The notes: generated from the sequence alone by a model not told the origin. Positions 37,101-41,037 are shown, counted from the first letter of the stretch. The stretch is DNA of 64,000 nt from Anadara kagoshimensis (GCA_021292105.1 CM037868.1:32806523-32870522); one strand, 5' to 3'. Made by a program: numbers and translations.

Positions 37101-38790
37101 TTCCATTCTTTGTTTTTGTTTGTGTATTTGCCATTATAGAAATACATTCGTGTAAAAGAAACTATATCAGGCCCTTTTTTTCTATACACTTATCACAAAA
37201 AAATGACAAAAAATATTCAAATTATTTTTATTATTTAGTTCACAGACATATAAACCCTACATGATATTTTTTGCCCAAAATTCTCACTGTAATGTTTGAA
37301 TTTGAATTTCACTGATTGTGTTTTCGTTTGTTGTTTGGCCAGCCATTTATTGGTCAATAGTTTGAATTTCACTGTTTTTGATTGGCTAATTCATGCCACA
37401 TAACAAATTTGTTTGAGTTTTAGTTTCACTGTTTTAAATTAACAATTTCATTCACTGATTCATGTTATTAATCCTGCCACCCCTACATATATGTGGTATG
37501 ATCCAATTGTCAAAACAAATTGTAATCTTATCATTATGAATTAAGGGATCATTGATTTGGCCTCAATACACTTTTAGGACATTTTCATTAATACTTTACC
37601 CTTCCATTAGAAATGGATTTGCATATCGCCATGGAGACATGATTTTTTTTTTTTTTTTTTCGAAAATTTTAAGTTGGATCATTGATTTGGCCTCAATACA
37701 CTATTAGAACATTTTCATTTATACTTTCCCCTTCCATTAGAAATGGATTTGCATATAGCCATGGAGACATGATTTTATTTTTTTTTTTGAAAATTTTAAG
37801 TTTAAAAAAAAATAGCCAAGATTATTTTATTGTGCATGCTTATAGTGAAACAAATGAATTGTTTTAATTATGATGTCTTAGATTATCTTTTTAGTTTTAT
37901 TTTATTTCGCTCCATGTTGTAATATTTTCATTGAATTTCTTATTTCAAGTTTTGTTTATAAATATAATGTTGGTAGTCTAAGGCAAACAATATTGACCTG
38001 TCGACTTGACCTTTATAAGGAATATTCATATAGGAAGATTCACTCAAAACATTGTTAATACAGACAAAGTGTACAGGTGTATATATCTCATACAAAATAT
38101 ACATCAGTGGTCCTTATACATAGTTGTACTTTGTTAACGATAAATACATATTATATACACAGTGTGTATGTACAACCCTTCGTATCAGGTCGAGTCCTTT
38201 TTTCGTAGTCGTATCACTACGAGTCAAGCTTGCGCAAGAGAAGTGATACAGCTACTAAAAAAAGGACGAGACCTGATACAAAGGGTTGTACATACACACT
38301 GTATATGATATTTTTATCTAACATTTCCTATAAAGTCATTAAAATAATAAAAACACATACTTTATGTGAAATAATTACATTTTACCTCAGAAAACCACTA
38401 AACTATGTTATGATATGTTTTGTAGTAATGACGTCATTGTTTACATTTGACAAATCTGAGATTCTCCAATGACGTGACAATGAAAAGTGCATGTGTACTT
38501 TACCGCCAATGTTGTATCACCACAGTGTGGTGATACAAGATTCTGTATCAGGCGTGTTCGATAAAACTTGTATTTCATCAAATCAGACAGAAAAACTAGT
38601 CTAATGTTAGATAATTATTTAAATGAAAGGTCAAGCAGACAAGTCACAGTTGTTTGCCTATATATTTGGTATGAATAAAAAGATAAATAAAATCATTGTT
38701 CATTAATTAAATTAATTATAAAAGGATGGAAAAGAAAAGAATGATAAGGAAGATAAAAAGAAAATAAAGGAATGGAAACAAAGTGGAAAA
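1116..38790 (+). CDS. VPS13: VPS13A/C-type lipid-transfer protein, 16-exon internal segment (partial at both ends)
   Basis: Gene model: join(1116..1235, 4192..4317, 5392..5556, 6683..6805, 8146..8292, 13171..13197, 19178..19339, 20278..20444, 21259..21364, 22106..22237, 25189..25275, 26550..26663, 28265..28366, 30915..31013, 32551..32658, 38725..38790). Every intron is AG/GT bounded and the frame stays open for 617 codons. The conceptual protein follows the order of human VPS13A from memory: a KNWS...VWEPLLEP segment, the PY-I-N block, RLY...VQV-NH, LHNLLP, PYWM-NKTG, then a VMFSF block. Known for the family: VPS13 proteins are rod-like bridges that carry phospholipids between organelles at contact sites; the VAB domain binds organelle adaptors carrying a Pro-x-Pro motif. 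The A/C assignment rests on this similarity; I cannot separate A from C. The N-terminal chorein region is upstream and the C-terminal ATG2-C/PH region is not in view. Introns reach about 6 kb and are packed with repeats. Confidence 0.9.
1236..2083. other. Intron, mostly unique; small 3-unit repeat at 1335-1500
   Basis: Between 1335 and 1500 the phrase CCCATAGA.AAAGAGCA occurs three times at about 75-bp spacing. From 1500 to 2083 I see nothing recognisable; the short ORFs on both strands have no familiar motif. Confidence 0.5.
2084..2419. mobile_element. MITE with GTTTTACCAGTTCCGAA inverted ends
   Basis: The 17-bp terminus at 2084-2100 is matched in reverse complement at 2403-2419. The interior is non-coding. 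No clear target duplication was identified. From 2420 to 2815 the intron holds only a C13 run near 2691 and an open but unrecognised reading frame. Confidence 0.65.
2815..3478. mobile_element. Inverted-repeat element split by a nested transposon
   Basis: GTCAGCGATATTGTGGCAGA-type sequence at 2819-2845 recurs inverted at 3447-3472, with one mismatch (CATC/CGTC) at the outer edge. The 5-bp-TSD transposon copy 2 is inserted just inside the left arm, showing two insertion layers. Confidence 0.7.
2846..3292. mobile_element. Non-autonomous DNA transposon, 5-bp TSD family, copy 2
   Basis: Same inverted termini as the copy at 325-751, flanked by GTTTA (2841-2845 and 3293-3297). Moderately diverged from the other copies. 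Confidence 0.88.
3480..3868. mobile_element. MITE-like inverted repeat pair
   Basis: ATTTTTTATACCCGTAT at 3487-3503 is matched inverted by ATACGGGTATAAAAAAT at 3844-3860; the flanking bases also pair (ACCACAT / ACATGGT). The interior is AT-rich and non-coding. Confidence 0.6.
3926..4095. mobile_element. Tigger/pogo-like MITE, 170 bp
   Basis: Starts CAGTAAAACCTCG and ends AAGGTTTTACTG, flanked by TA on each side (3924-3925, 4096-4097). CAGT..ACTG ends with TA target sites are typical of Tc1/mariner-pogo elements. Confidence 0.8.
4096..4158 (+). repeat. (TA)n(TG)n microsatellite
   Basis: A TATA run followed by a GTGTGT run, starting at the TA target site of the MITE and ending about 35 bp before exon 2. 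Confidence 0.9.
4192..4317 (+). CDS. VPS13: VPS13 exon 2 (YYNEKLTVWEPLLEP segment)
   Basis: 42 codons, phase 0. The acceptor is TTTTTTGCAG and the donor GTAAAT. The YYNEKLTVWEPLLEPVVE motif is one of the best recognisable landmarks of VPS13A/C proteins, lying just before the VAB domain. The intron upstream carries a TA/TG microsatellite and a Tigger-like MITE. Confidence 0.95.
4485..5010 (+). repeat. Three-unit ~181-bp tandem repeat
   Basis: CCTACTTTGTGAACTCAAC recurs at about 4493, 4673 and 4854. Each unit continues with a CAAAAACCTT...TTTTTCCAGACTTTGAA stretch. The rest of the intron to 5391 has no further recognisable feature. Confidence 0.8.
5392..5556 (+). CDS. VPS13: VPS13 exon 3 (acidic linker and LMVSKSCLEVL helix)
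   Basis: 55 codons, phase 0. The acceptor is TTATTTTAG and the donor GTAAAT. An acidic, proline-rich stretch (DDELPPPPEDDGE) is followed by IRSQDALQLMVSKSCLEVL, which matches the human segment FHSKDQLNITLSKCGLVML. The first codon could be GTG or shift by one codon, because the AG is followed directly by GTGTGT. Confidence 0.92.
5831..5940. repeat. Short palindromic element
   Basis: CAGGTTACATGGTCCCATG...CCCCG near 5834-5862 pairs with CGGGGTACATGGGGCCGTAT...CCTG near 5919-5935. Intronic; could be a small foldback MITE. Confidence 0.5.
6036..6379 (+). mobile_element. tRNA-headed SINE, family A
   Basis: The head carries an A-box-like GTAGCTCAGTTAGTAGAG and a B-box-like GGGTTCCATCCC. The body contains CGCCAAGCACTC and TAAAGAACCCTGCTGTA, and the tail CGATATAAGTGA...CACCATTACTCAACTC. 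Copies at 34190-34496 and 55401-55740. The head is a SINE promoter, not a functional tRNA gene. Confidence 0.85.
6432..6660. mobile_element. MITE with TACTGTAAAAC ends and TTCGCG motifs
   Basis: TACTGTAAAACAC at the left and GTTTTACAGTA at the right are inverted. The interior has repeated TTTTCGCG/CGCGAAAAT words. A related element lies at 31701-32328. It ends 22 bp before exon 4. Confidence 0.75.
6683..6805 (+). CDS. VPS13: VPS13 exon 4 (first VAB repeat, PYVINNYTG)
   Basis: 41 codons, phase 0. The acceptor is TATACTATAG and the donor GTATTT. APYVINNYTGLDL matches the APFMILNSLGLTI strand that opens the VAB domain. The Asn of INNYTG is in the position of the conserved Asn found in each VAB repeat. 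A TACTGTAAAAC MITE ends 22 bp upstream of the exon. Confidence 0.93.
6942..7441. mobile_element. Non-autonomous DNA transposon, 5-bp TSD family, copy 3
   Basis: Inverted CAGGGTTC... / ...GAACCCTG ends, flanked by GATTG (6937-6941 and 7442-7446). Longer than its sisters because an ~80-bp internal segment beginning GGTACCTGGCCCAAC is duplicated (about 7172 and 7251). Confidence 0.88.
7490..8125 (+). repeat. Tandem array of SINE 3' ends, ~180-bp period
   Basis: CTATAGCTGGTGACATCTTG recurs at about 7521, 7700, 7880 and, diverged, at 8043. Each is followed by ATATAAGTGAAATA and a CCTTGTCACAGCA block. The array ends in TCAATCAATCA about 25 bp before exon 5's acceptor. No tRNA head is present. Confidence 0.85.
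8146..8292 (+). CDS. VPS13: VPS13 exon 5 (basic VAB linker)
   Basis: 49 codons, phase 0. The acceptor is TTTATATCTTAG and the donor GTAAAA. It begins LPADGSNGKVKM and ends EKKVLFQ. The middle is rich in Lys and Thr, and similarity to human VPS13A is weak here, as expected for the variable loop between VAB repeats. Its 3' splice site lies about 25 bp after the end of a SINE-tail array. Confidence 0.85.
8356..8862. mobile_element. Foldback MITE with GTCAAACAACATTGAC ends
   Basis: The left end GTCAAACAACATTGACATGT pairs with the right end CAGGTCAATGTTGTTTGCC. TATA flanks both sides (8352-8355, 8863-8866). Relatives at 27289-27719 and 37981-38658. Confidence 0.78.
8874..9075. mobile_element. MITE with CCACGCCCAC...GTGGGCGTGG ends, copy 1
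   Basis: GCCGGCCACGCCCACAATG at the left and CATAGTGGGCGTGGTCGGC at the right are inverted. The core contains TTTAATGACGTCACTGACA. Other copies: 20494-20880 (two fused), 33026-33233, 34985-35195. Confidence 0.8.
9225..9715 (+). repeat. 126-bp minisatellite (left part)
   Basis: Units contain GAACATTCATCATTTTTGG and TAGGTCGTTGAATTTCAAAG; the best copies are at 9487 and 9613 (126-bp spacing). The same repeat resumes at 12983-13080, so the element between them was inserted into the array. Confidence 0.85.
9716..12978 (+). mobile_element. GCTCACCTG element with 164-bp tandem core (copy 1)
   Basis: Left end GCTCACCTGGCCTAAAGG; right end CAGGTGAGCG...GAGCCTCTGG. It is flanked by TTTA (9712-9715, 12979-12982). 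The core has units of ~164 bp (for example GGAATGATGTAT at 11781, 11945 and 12109), each with a CATGGC(T/C)GCCAG word. A hAT-like element interrupts the core. This left-flank / tandem-core / right-flank plan resembles pearl/MINE-type elements of bivalves (family knowledge, not checked). No ORF. Confidence 0.82.
10276..11343. mobile_element. hAT-like non-autonomous element, 1,068 bp
   Basis: Inverted ends TAAGGCTGAAACGTTTAC / GTAAACGTTTCAGCCTTA. An exact 8-bp target duplication ATGGCCGC (10268-10275, 11344-11351) interrupts a core-repeat unit. GTAAACG/CGTTTAC words recur subterminally. No transposase ORF. 8-bp duplication is the hallmark of hAT. Confidence 0.92.
12983..13085 (+). repeat. 126-bp minisatellite (right part)
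   Basis: GCTGTTCCATTAATTACATC and the following CATCATTTCCTGGCTG continue the minisatellite that ends at 9715, proving the intervening 3.3 kb is an insertion. Confidence 0.8.
13171..13197 (+). CDS. VPS13: VPS13 exon 6, candidate 27-nt microexon (FPSLQSSSG)
   Basis: Nine codons, phase 0 at both ends. It lies between a good acceptor (CTTCATTACAG) and a consensus donor (GTAAGT). It joins in frame between ...KKVLFQ and VEEYNCT..., where VPS13A also has a short Ser-rich link. Such a small exon is easy to find by chance, so support rests on the two strong splice sites plus frame. RNA reads spanning exons 5-7 would decide. Confidence 0.55.
13198..14397. other. Intron, no gene; diverged GGCCA-rich and mariner-like scraps
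   Basis: A decayed stretch at 13485-13710 resembles the tandem-core elements (CATGGCCGCC, GATGGCTGCC). At 13745-14125, GTGGCCA/TGGCCACC words alternate on both strands. I see no exon. Confidence 0.4.
14406..14879. mobile_element. hAT-like MITE, 474 bp
   Basis: Ends AGGAGTGGGACGATACA and TGAATCGTCCCACCCCTAC are inverted. An exact 8-bp target duplication CATTCATT lies at 14398-14405 and 14880-14887. The interior is rich in GATAC/GTATC. No ORF. Confidence 0.92.
15090..15505. mobile_element. CAGGGATTTTT-family element, 5-bp TSD
   Basis: Ends CAGAGATTTTTCTGG and CAGAAAAATCCCTG, flanked by CAGTA (15085-15089, 15506-15510). It has many TTCCCAA words. Relatives at 59889-60000 (truncated) and 63020-63381. 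From 15506 to 16180 I see only unremarkable AT-rich intron. Confidence 0.82.
16186..18219 (+). mobile_element. GCTCACCTG element with 145-bp tandem core (copy 2)
   Basis: Left end GCTCACCTGACCGAAGG, then a GTGTGCG microsatellite; right end CAGGTGAGCG...GGGCCTCTTG. TTTA flanks (16182-16185, 18220-18223). The core holds about nine units of exactly 145 bp (CGAAAACTAT at 16741, 16886, 17031, 17176...), each with AAAGGTCATGGGTTCAAAGG. The units are very uniform, which suggests recent homogenisation. Confidence 0.88.
18280..18960 (+). repeat. Degenerate G-rich repeat with poly-G run
   Basis: Loosely repeated TTAATATTGGTGGTG... and GATGCTGATAATTAT phrases at ~110-bp spacing, with a long G run at about 18384-18402. 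Between 18963 and 19130 is a fragment of a dispersed repeat (GAACTGTCTCTTGAGAGATC...). Confidence 0.55.
19178..19339 (+). CDS. VPS13: VPS13 exon 7 (RLYQI...SLRSVVQ, VAB)
   Basis: 54 codons, phase 0. The acceptor is ATTGTTCAG and the donor GTAAGA. EKRLYQINN and RIVSLRSVVQ match the human RLYTVRH and KVTIRSPVQ strands. This exon has been duplicated at least three times downstream (19361-19754) and its last ~30 nt plus donor many more times (to 20215); see those entries. The copy given here has the only good upstream acceptor. Confidence 0.93.
19361..19754 (+). pseudogene. VPS13: Three tandem partial copies of VPS13 exon 7
   Basis: Copies end at 19493, 19600 and 19754, each directly followed by GTAAGA like the real exon. 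Copy 1 and copy 3 lack the exon start. Copy 2 lacks an in-frame ~63-nt middle piece but keeps RLYQINNK and YPGDLW. Copies 1 and 2 are open in the exon frame; copy 3 has a one-base loss in a poly-A run. Possible acceptors (CTCCCTTAG) precede each copy but would not keep phase 0. Treat as duplicated exon material, perhaps occasionally spliced. Confidence 0.85.
19755..20215 (+). repeat. ~39-bp tandem repeat derived from exon 7 end plus donor
   Basis: Units are TTGTCTCCCTTAGATCAGTT + GTCC(A/T)GGTAAG..., i.e. the last ~30 nt of exon 7 and its 5' splice site, repeated about ten times. The array is interrupted at 19965-20045 by unrelated sequence. Nearly every unit keeps GGTAAG. Confidence 0.88.
20278..20444 (+). 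CDS. VPS13: VPS13 exon 8 (VKNHLIVPVEVF, VAB)
   Basis: 55 codons plus 2 nt; this is the only exon ending out of phase 0 (ATA GA|GTAAGT). VKNHLIVPVEVF matches the human IRNHFSVPLSVY strand, with the conserved VAB Asn. It ends FFRPVSANEI-. A perfect GTAAGT also sits inside the exon at 20332-20337, so an internal 5' splice site competes in principle. Confidence 0.94.
20494..20880. mobile_element. Two fused copies of the CCACGCC MITE
   Basis: GACGTATGGCCTGCCACGCC opens the first; GTGTGGTCGCCGATCTGTCA closes the second. The TGACACTTGCCA(C)TATCA core appears twice. Followed at 20882-20945 by a tRNA-like head (GGTAGCTCAGTC). Confidence 0.65.
21259..21364 (+). CDS. VPS13: VPS13 exon 9 (GVCWRDADKME..., VAB)
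   Basis: One nt plus 35 codons. It completes the split Asp codon with exon 8 and returns to phase 0. The acceptor is CTGTTTCAG and the donor GTAAGT. It encodes YKKSTEGVCWRD, aligned with the human block around the EDENYQMCEGIDFEE segment, and ends HSPFYIC, matching the SFLINIV strand. Confidence 0.93.
21365..22105. other. Intron with fragment of a dispersed repeat (21670-21960)
   Basis: The stretch CTCAGTCTATTTCAATCAC... to CAGTGACAGTACCATTCAG recurs, interrupted, at 44829-45580. Nothing else recognisable. Confidence 0.55.
22106..22237 (+). CDS. VPS13: VPS13 exon 10 (YIMHLSPTVILHNLLPVPI, VAB)
   Basis: 44 codons, phase 0. The acceptor is TTTGCAG and the donor GTATGT. YIMHLSPTVILHNLLPVPI is very close to YIMHLWPPILLRNLLPYKI of VPS13A and holds the conserved VAB Asn. 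From 22187 onward the exon is the first 58-bp unit of the large downstream tandem array (22187-24860), so the exon end and its donor were the seed of that array. Confidence 0.96.
22187..24860 (+). repeat. 58-bp minisatellite seeded by the 3' end of VPS13 exon 10
   Basis: About 44 units, period 58 bp (for example GGTCACAGTC at 22491 and 22549). The first unit is the exon itself: ACAGTCATTTTACACAACCT starts at 22187 inside the exon and again at 22245 in the intron, exactly 58 bp apart. Units carry TGTAAGTAGG where the exon has its GTATGT donor. From ~23380 to 24650 units alternate in pairs (TAGCTGTTCAAATAAC versus CCTGTTCAAATTAC), giving a ~116-bp dimer. The last unit (24780-24845) again has the full exon end TTCCTGTTAGAGGTATGTTA. 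Confidence 0.95.
24861..25188. other. Intron tail with decayed minisatellite units
   Basis: GGTCACAG and ATAACCTGTT words persist to about 25030, then unique AT-rich sequence runs to the exon 11 acceptor. Confidence 0.5.
25189..25275 (+). CDS. VPS13: VPS13 exon 11 (VAB strand)
   Basis: 29 codons, phase 0. The acceptor is ATTTTTAAG and the donor GTAAGT. GTSDNVELKKGENVAL and CVGKSNLEVM match the human GIENSVFTLSEGHSAQI and LGKARLHLKL strands. Confidence 0.94.
25488..26275. mobile_element. Large foldback (palindromic) element
   Basis: TGAAAATAATAGAATCTTAC at ~25499 pairs with GTAAGATTCTATTAATCTCA at 26256. GTTGACGTTCTCACGTAA at ~25657 pairs with TTACGTGAGAACGTCAAC near 26000. The centre has TCTCGCCCTAGGGCGAGAC. 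A second, shorter hairpin (26120-26275) repeats the terminal motif. No ORF. Confidence 0.75.
26350..26480. mobile_element. Small MITE with AAACCAATTTTTATT end and cell-wide CGCGAAA motif
   Basis: ATAAACCAATTT at the left and AAATTGGTTTTGGTA at the right are inverted; the interior has ATCGCGAAAGTT and CACGAAAGTTT. 26664-27060 is otherwise ordinary intron with a G11 run near 27058. Confidence 0.5.
26550..26663 (+). CDS. VPS13: VPS13 exon 12 (PNYLDKEWTGRR, VAB)
   Basis: 38 codons, phase 0. The acceptor is TCTTCCTTACAG and the donor GTATGA. NYLDKEWTG matches the human DYLNHDWKS motif. The end, AYAGAQKVNM, corresponds to the stretch before the DLDIAVHM strand and joins exon 13 in frame. Confidence 0.94.
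27289..27719. mobile_element. Foldback MITE inside the exon-13 copy
   Basis: Ends GCAAACAACATTGG and CAATGTTGTTTGAC, TATA on both sides (27285-27288, 27720-27723). Same family as 8356-8862. It carries a further element at ~27433-27637. Confidence 0.8.
27433..27637. mobile_element. Nested MITE with GGGGTTCGCCGCTGTACCA ends
   Basis: ATAATGGGGTTCGCCGCTGT at the left is inverted at the right (ACAGCGGCGAACCCCATTAT). The interior has the palindromic TTTTCCCGGGAAAA. It sits inside the MITE at 27289-27719. Confidence 0.82.
27758..27955. mobile_element. MITE-like inverted repeat with TTCGCGG motifs
   Basis: TTTATTTTCACGGTGTC near 27758 pairs with the CGCGAATATAGCGAAAATAA segment near 27930-27950. 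Followed at 27998-28260 by a fragment of a dispersed repeat (CTGCCTTTTGAAGAAAGAGG, TCCTTCCTTCCGTCC). Confidence 0.5.
28265..28366 (+). CDS. VPS13: VPS13 exon 13 (CPYWMINKTG, VAB)
   Basis: 34 codons, phase 0. The acceptor is CTTCGTTTTAG and the donor GTCAGT. It encodes DLGLHCKRTAGCLDI then VYCPYWMINKTGQTL; PYWM-NKTG is a near-invariant VPS13A/C motif with the conserved VAB Asn. A decayed, transposon-split copy of the same exon lies about 1 kb upstream (27244-27750). A microsatellite-type repeat fragment ends just upstream. Confidence 0.94.
28758..28872. repeat. Long hairpin palindrome, ~113 nt
   Basis: ACTTCATGCTAGTATGATA pairs with TATCATACTAGCATGAAGT, extended by GGTGTTC/GAACACC inside and AAATAACATTG/CAATGTCATTT outside, with a ~10-nt loop (TGGAGCTCTTC). 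Intronic, between exons 13 and 14. Confidence 0.85.
29139..30062. mobile_element. Tigger/pogo-like non-autonomous element, 924 bp
   Basis: Starts CAGTAGAGCTTCAATGG and ends CGATCTAAGTTCTACTG, TA on both sides (29137-29138, 30063-30064). Internal GTTCGAGC/TATTCGAG repeats. No transposase ORF. Confidence 0.82.
30284..30530 (+). mobile_element. Short fragment of a TCCGTCCGTC-type dispersed element
   Basis: GTCCATCCGTGTGTCCGTCC followed by CTTATCCGCAACTCCTCC and ending GTGAGCTTGTGGCTCACAG. Similar in style to the tandem-core elements but with a single core unit. Confidence 0.5.
30604..30904 (+). mobile_element. tRNA-headed SINE with conserved central domain
   Basis: Head GCGTGGCCTAGTGGTTAAGG and B-box-like GGGTTCGATCCC. 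Body TGTCCTTGAGCAAGACACTT, GTACCAGCAAAATGCTGG and ACCCTGCGATGGACCGGCGT; tail ACTTTAACTTTTAACTTTT. It is nearly intact and is followed within 10 bp by the exon 14 acceptor. Confidence 0.88.
30915..31013 (+). CDS. VPS13: VPS13 exon 14 (VMFSFKQKSLFG)
   Basis: 33 codons, phase 0. The acceptor is TATTTTTTACAG; the donor is GTGGTT, which is weak. HPHDYKDVVMFSFKQ matches HPPNYKKPVLFSFQP of VPS13A, and the exon ends in Lys (FGPKKK). The acceptor's pyrimidine tract is contiguous with the 3' end of a SINE (30604-30904). Confidence 0.93.
31014..31460 (+). repeat. Degenerate ATTTATGAAAT-type simple repeat
   Basis: Variants of ATTTATGAAATCATATGAAA recur irregularly through the intron after exon 14. From 31460 to 31700 nothing is recognisable. 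Confidence 0.6.
31701..32328. mobile_element. MITE with TACTGTAAA ends, 628 bp
   Basis: TACTGTAAACAGGGAAATTT at the left pairs with the right end ATAATCCCCTTTACAGTA. The next ~20 bp also pair (TTTTTGGTAAAA / TTTTCACCAAA). Related to 6432-6660. No ORF. Confidence 0.75.
32551..32658 (+). CDS. VPS13: VPS13 exon 15 (lineage-specific linker)
   Basis: 36 codons, phase 0. The acceptor is ATTTCTGCAG and the donor GTAAAG. It starts with Lys (KKQKTLQSALAEP) and contains EEMDQYRAGIVLK. I recall no matching block in human VPS13A; it may be a mollusc-specific insertion or an alternative exon in the loop after the FSF strand. The splice sites and frame are good. Confidence 0.75.
33026..33233. mobile_element. 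CCACGCCCAC MITE, copy 3
   Basis: GCTGGCCACGCCCACAATG and CATTGTGGGCGTGGCCGGC are inverted, with the TTTAATGACGTCACTGACA core. The best preserved copy in the window. Confidence 0.85.
33480..33960 (+). repeat. 84-bp AT-rich minisatellite, ~6 units
   Basis: TGCAAAAAAT at 33531, 33615 and 33698 (84/83-bp spacing); units contain ATGAGATTAAAATGTC. The 84-bp length is a multiple of three, so overlapping open frames exist on both strands; they are by-products of the repeat. Confidence 0.88.
34190..34496 (+). mobile_element. SINE family A, 5'-truncated
   Basis: Begins at GTAAGTGGGAGGTCGTGGG (the A-box half is missing); body and tail match the copies at 6036 and 55401, ending CACCATTACTCACTCACTC. 34497-34980 is AT-rich intron without features. 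Confidence 0.85.
34985..35195. mobile_element. CCACGCC MITE, copy 4 (diverged)
   Basis: The centre CCACCATGGTACCAAAGCAG and TCATTAAATGGCACAATTCA matches the family; the right end GAACATTGTGGGTGTGGG is kept. 35200-35795 has no recognisable feature. Confidence 0.65.
35803..37015 (+). mobile_element. Tandem-core element, copy 3 (left end lost)
   Basis: Core with CAAAGGTCAAGGTCACAGATG units and GTATAGGCAT words at irregular ~125-145-bp spacing; right end CAGGTGAGCG...GGGCCTCTTG. Older and more diverged than the 16-18 kb copy. Confidence 0.78.
37016..37070 (+). repeat. (TTTA)n microsatellite
   Basis: Run of TTTATTTATTTA beginning directly at the right end of the tandem-core element. Confidence 0.9.
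37548..37803 (+). repeat. 129-bp direct tandem duplication
   Basis: GATCATTGATTTGGCCTCAA starts at 37548 and 37677; both copies end in a poly-T tract and GAAAATTTTAAGTT. Few differences, so the duplication is recent. Confidence 0.9.
37981..38658. mobile_element. Foldback MITE, GCAAACAA family, with central palindrome
   Basis: Left AGGCAAACAATATTGACC, right AGTTGTTTGCC; TTGACCTTTATAAGGAATA on the left resembles the other copies. TA is at both borders. The centre is the hairpin listed separately. Confidence 0.72.
38158..38302. repeat. Long hairpin palindrome, ~140 nt
   Basis: CAGTGTGTATGTACAACCCT pairs with AGGGTTGTACATACACACTG; ATCAGGTCGAGTCCTTTTTT pairs with AAAAAAGGACGAGACCTGAT; GTAGTCGTATCAC pairs with GTGATACAGCTAC. 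Loop about 25 nt. Confidence 0.88.
38725..38790 (+). CDS. VPS13: VPS13 exon 16, candidate Lys-rich linker exon
   Basis: 22 codons, phase 0. The donor is a strong GTAAGT, but the acceptor is weak (AATTATAAAAG, few pyrimidines). DGKEKNDKEDKKKIKEWK is highly charged and would be disordered or helical. It continues exon 15 in frame but has no family match I can recall. This is the last exon I can see in the window; low-complexity coding may be chance. Confidence 0.5.
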
Positions 38791-39349
38791 GTAAGTTATG
38801 TGCATGTAGTTATCTCCCTTTGTAATGGTTTTGCCTTTTATAAGAGTTGCCTCCCTTTATATAATGTTGCTTGTAGCATTGATTGGTTGAGTTTGATATT
38901 TCTGTATAATGAGTTAGTTTTGTTTGATGACCTTGCATTACTCATACTTGCCTACCCCTTACAATATTGGCGTAAGTTGTACAAATTTGTAATTAAAATT
39001 ATGAATTTAAGATTTGCCTGTTAAAACTTATAACTTAAAAAGAAAGTGTTGTAATTTCTGAAAAAATTCTGTTTTCTAGTTTGTCTAATACAGCCTTCCT
39101 CTAATTCAATTTGAGCAAAGGGCAATGTGTTAATACTATCCAGGACCACAAGACCGGGATCCAGTGTTGTACATGTAAAAATGACTTCCTAAACCCATGG
39201 TCATGAAAATGACGATTTTTAACTGCCAATCAAGAAATTTAGCTGCCAATTAAAATGAGGAAAGAAACAGTGGGATCAAAAATTCAAATCCCAAGTATTA
39301 TACAGCATATCAATATTGTGTCAAGTCAAATGCAGGAACCCTTCAGAGG

Positions 39350-39540
39350 CACATCCAGAATTTTAGAAGTGGGGGGGGGGGGCATATAATGTGAGAGCCA
39401 AAGGCTCGAACCTTCTAGCGGGTTTTTGAAAAAATGGCGCAAAAATCTTGCATTTTGGTGCAATCTTAGCAACATGGGGGGGGGGGCATACACTCCCTAC
39501 GCCCCCCGCTGAATCCACCACTGCCTTATGACTAATTTGG
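39350..39540. mobile_element. Remnant of a dispersed repeat with G runs
   Basis: AGTGGGGGGGGGGGGCAT and CATGGGGGGGGGGGGCATAC flank a short AT-rich segment and end ATCCACCACTGCC. No other feature in 38791-40060 apart from T-rich tracts (39729-39820). Confidence 0.45.
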
Positions 39541-40064
39541 TAAAACATACCATCAAATTTTACCCAAACTTACTCCTAGTCTCAAGAAAGGGTAGGCAAG
39601 TATGCTTTACTGATAATATTCTGTTTATTTAACTCTTCATATCTGTATATATCTTCTATACACTTATCACATATTATGACAATATTTGGGGATTTTTCTC
39701 TGAATTTCTTTGTAATTACTGTTATTATTTATTTATTTATTTATTTCATTATTTTAGCTATTTAGATATTTAGGGGTTTTTTGTTTTGTTTTGTTTTGTT
39801 TTTTTTTTTTTTTTTTTTCATTTTTGTCAAATTATGTGCTTCTATATCATGTATATGGTGAATTGAAAAAAAAATCAAAAAGTAAACCCTGCTTTTTCTT
39901 TGATTTTTAGTTTGCTTAAATTATGTTTTGATGACGAAATGCTTTGTATATATCATAAAGTTCATTTCCACTTCAATTTGTTTTGGTTGGTACTTTCTTA
40001 CTTTCTTCTGCAATCAGTTATTTACCTCCTTTATACAGTTGAATCTCATCATCTCAAATTTCTA

Positions 40065-40413
40065 CCACTACATAGCTCAGTGGTAGAGTGCTCACTTCAT
40101 ATGTGGAAGGTGGTGGGTTCGAACCCCAGCCGGGTTTGAACAAAAACTTGAAAATAGGTAGTGACGATTCATTCACCAAGCATTTGACATTTAGAAATGA
40201 TAGTCACAGGATTCTTTGGTAGAGGCCTTAAAAACTGATGTCCTATGTCATGGTAGGCGTGGCATGTTAAAGAACCCCCCCCCCCCCTGCACATTGCTAG
40301 AATCGCATTGCAAAGGACAAAATTTCTGACACATCACTGGTAGCTGGTGACATCTCGATATAAGTGAAATAATCTTGATCTGGACATAAGACTCCATTCA
40401 ATCAATCAATCAT
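40065..40413 (+). mobile_element. tRNA-headed SINE, family B
   Basis: ATAGCTCAGTGGTAGAGTG and a perfect B-box GGTTCGAACCC, body TAAAGAACCCCC, tail CGATATAAGTGAAATAATC ... CAATCAATCAATC. Diverged from family A in head and tail. Confidence 0.82.
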
Positions 40414-41037
40414 CTAAAGTTTCATGGTTCACAGTGTGGTGATACACGATTCTGTATCATGCATATTTGATAAAACTAGTATTTCATAGAAAAACTTGAT
40501 TGTCTAATGTTAGATAAATGTCAGTATCTTTCAAAATTTTTTTTGAAAATTACATGAAAATTATGTTAAATTACCATGAAATAAATGTGAAATTCATATG
40601 AAATACATATCAAAATCACATAGAATTCCTGTGAAAATCGCATGAAATTCATGTAAAATACACGTGAAAGTCTAATTGAAATTCATATGAACATATTTTG
40701 CCTATGTGTCATCTAATATAAAATAAAAACTTTTATGTTGCTTTTGGGGCACAAGGGTTAATCCTGTTTGGTGTTCTTGATTGTGTTGGGTTATGCAATG
40801 AAATTGTTTTTCATTTTCATTTAAAAATTTTTTCATTCTTTATCAATAATAATACACATGTTTGATATAAAGATTATCAAAATGGTTATTGTCCCATACA
40901 TGGCAAAAACAATGTGTTATTGCCACATATTTTATCATTGCATTTATATATTTAGTACATCACATGTTAATTTGTTGAATAACCATTGGATAACTACTTG
41001 AATTCTATTTCAAATAGAAATCATCTGTCCTTGACAA

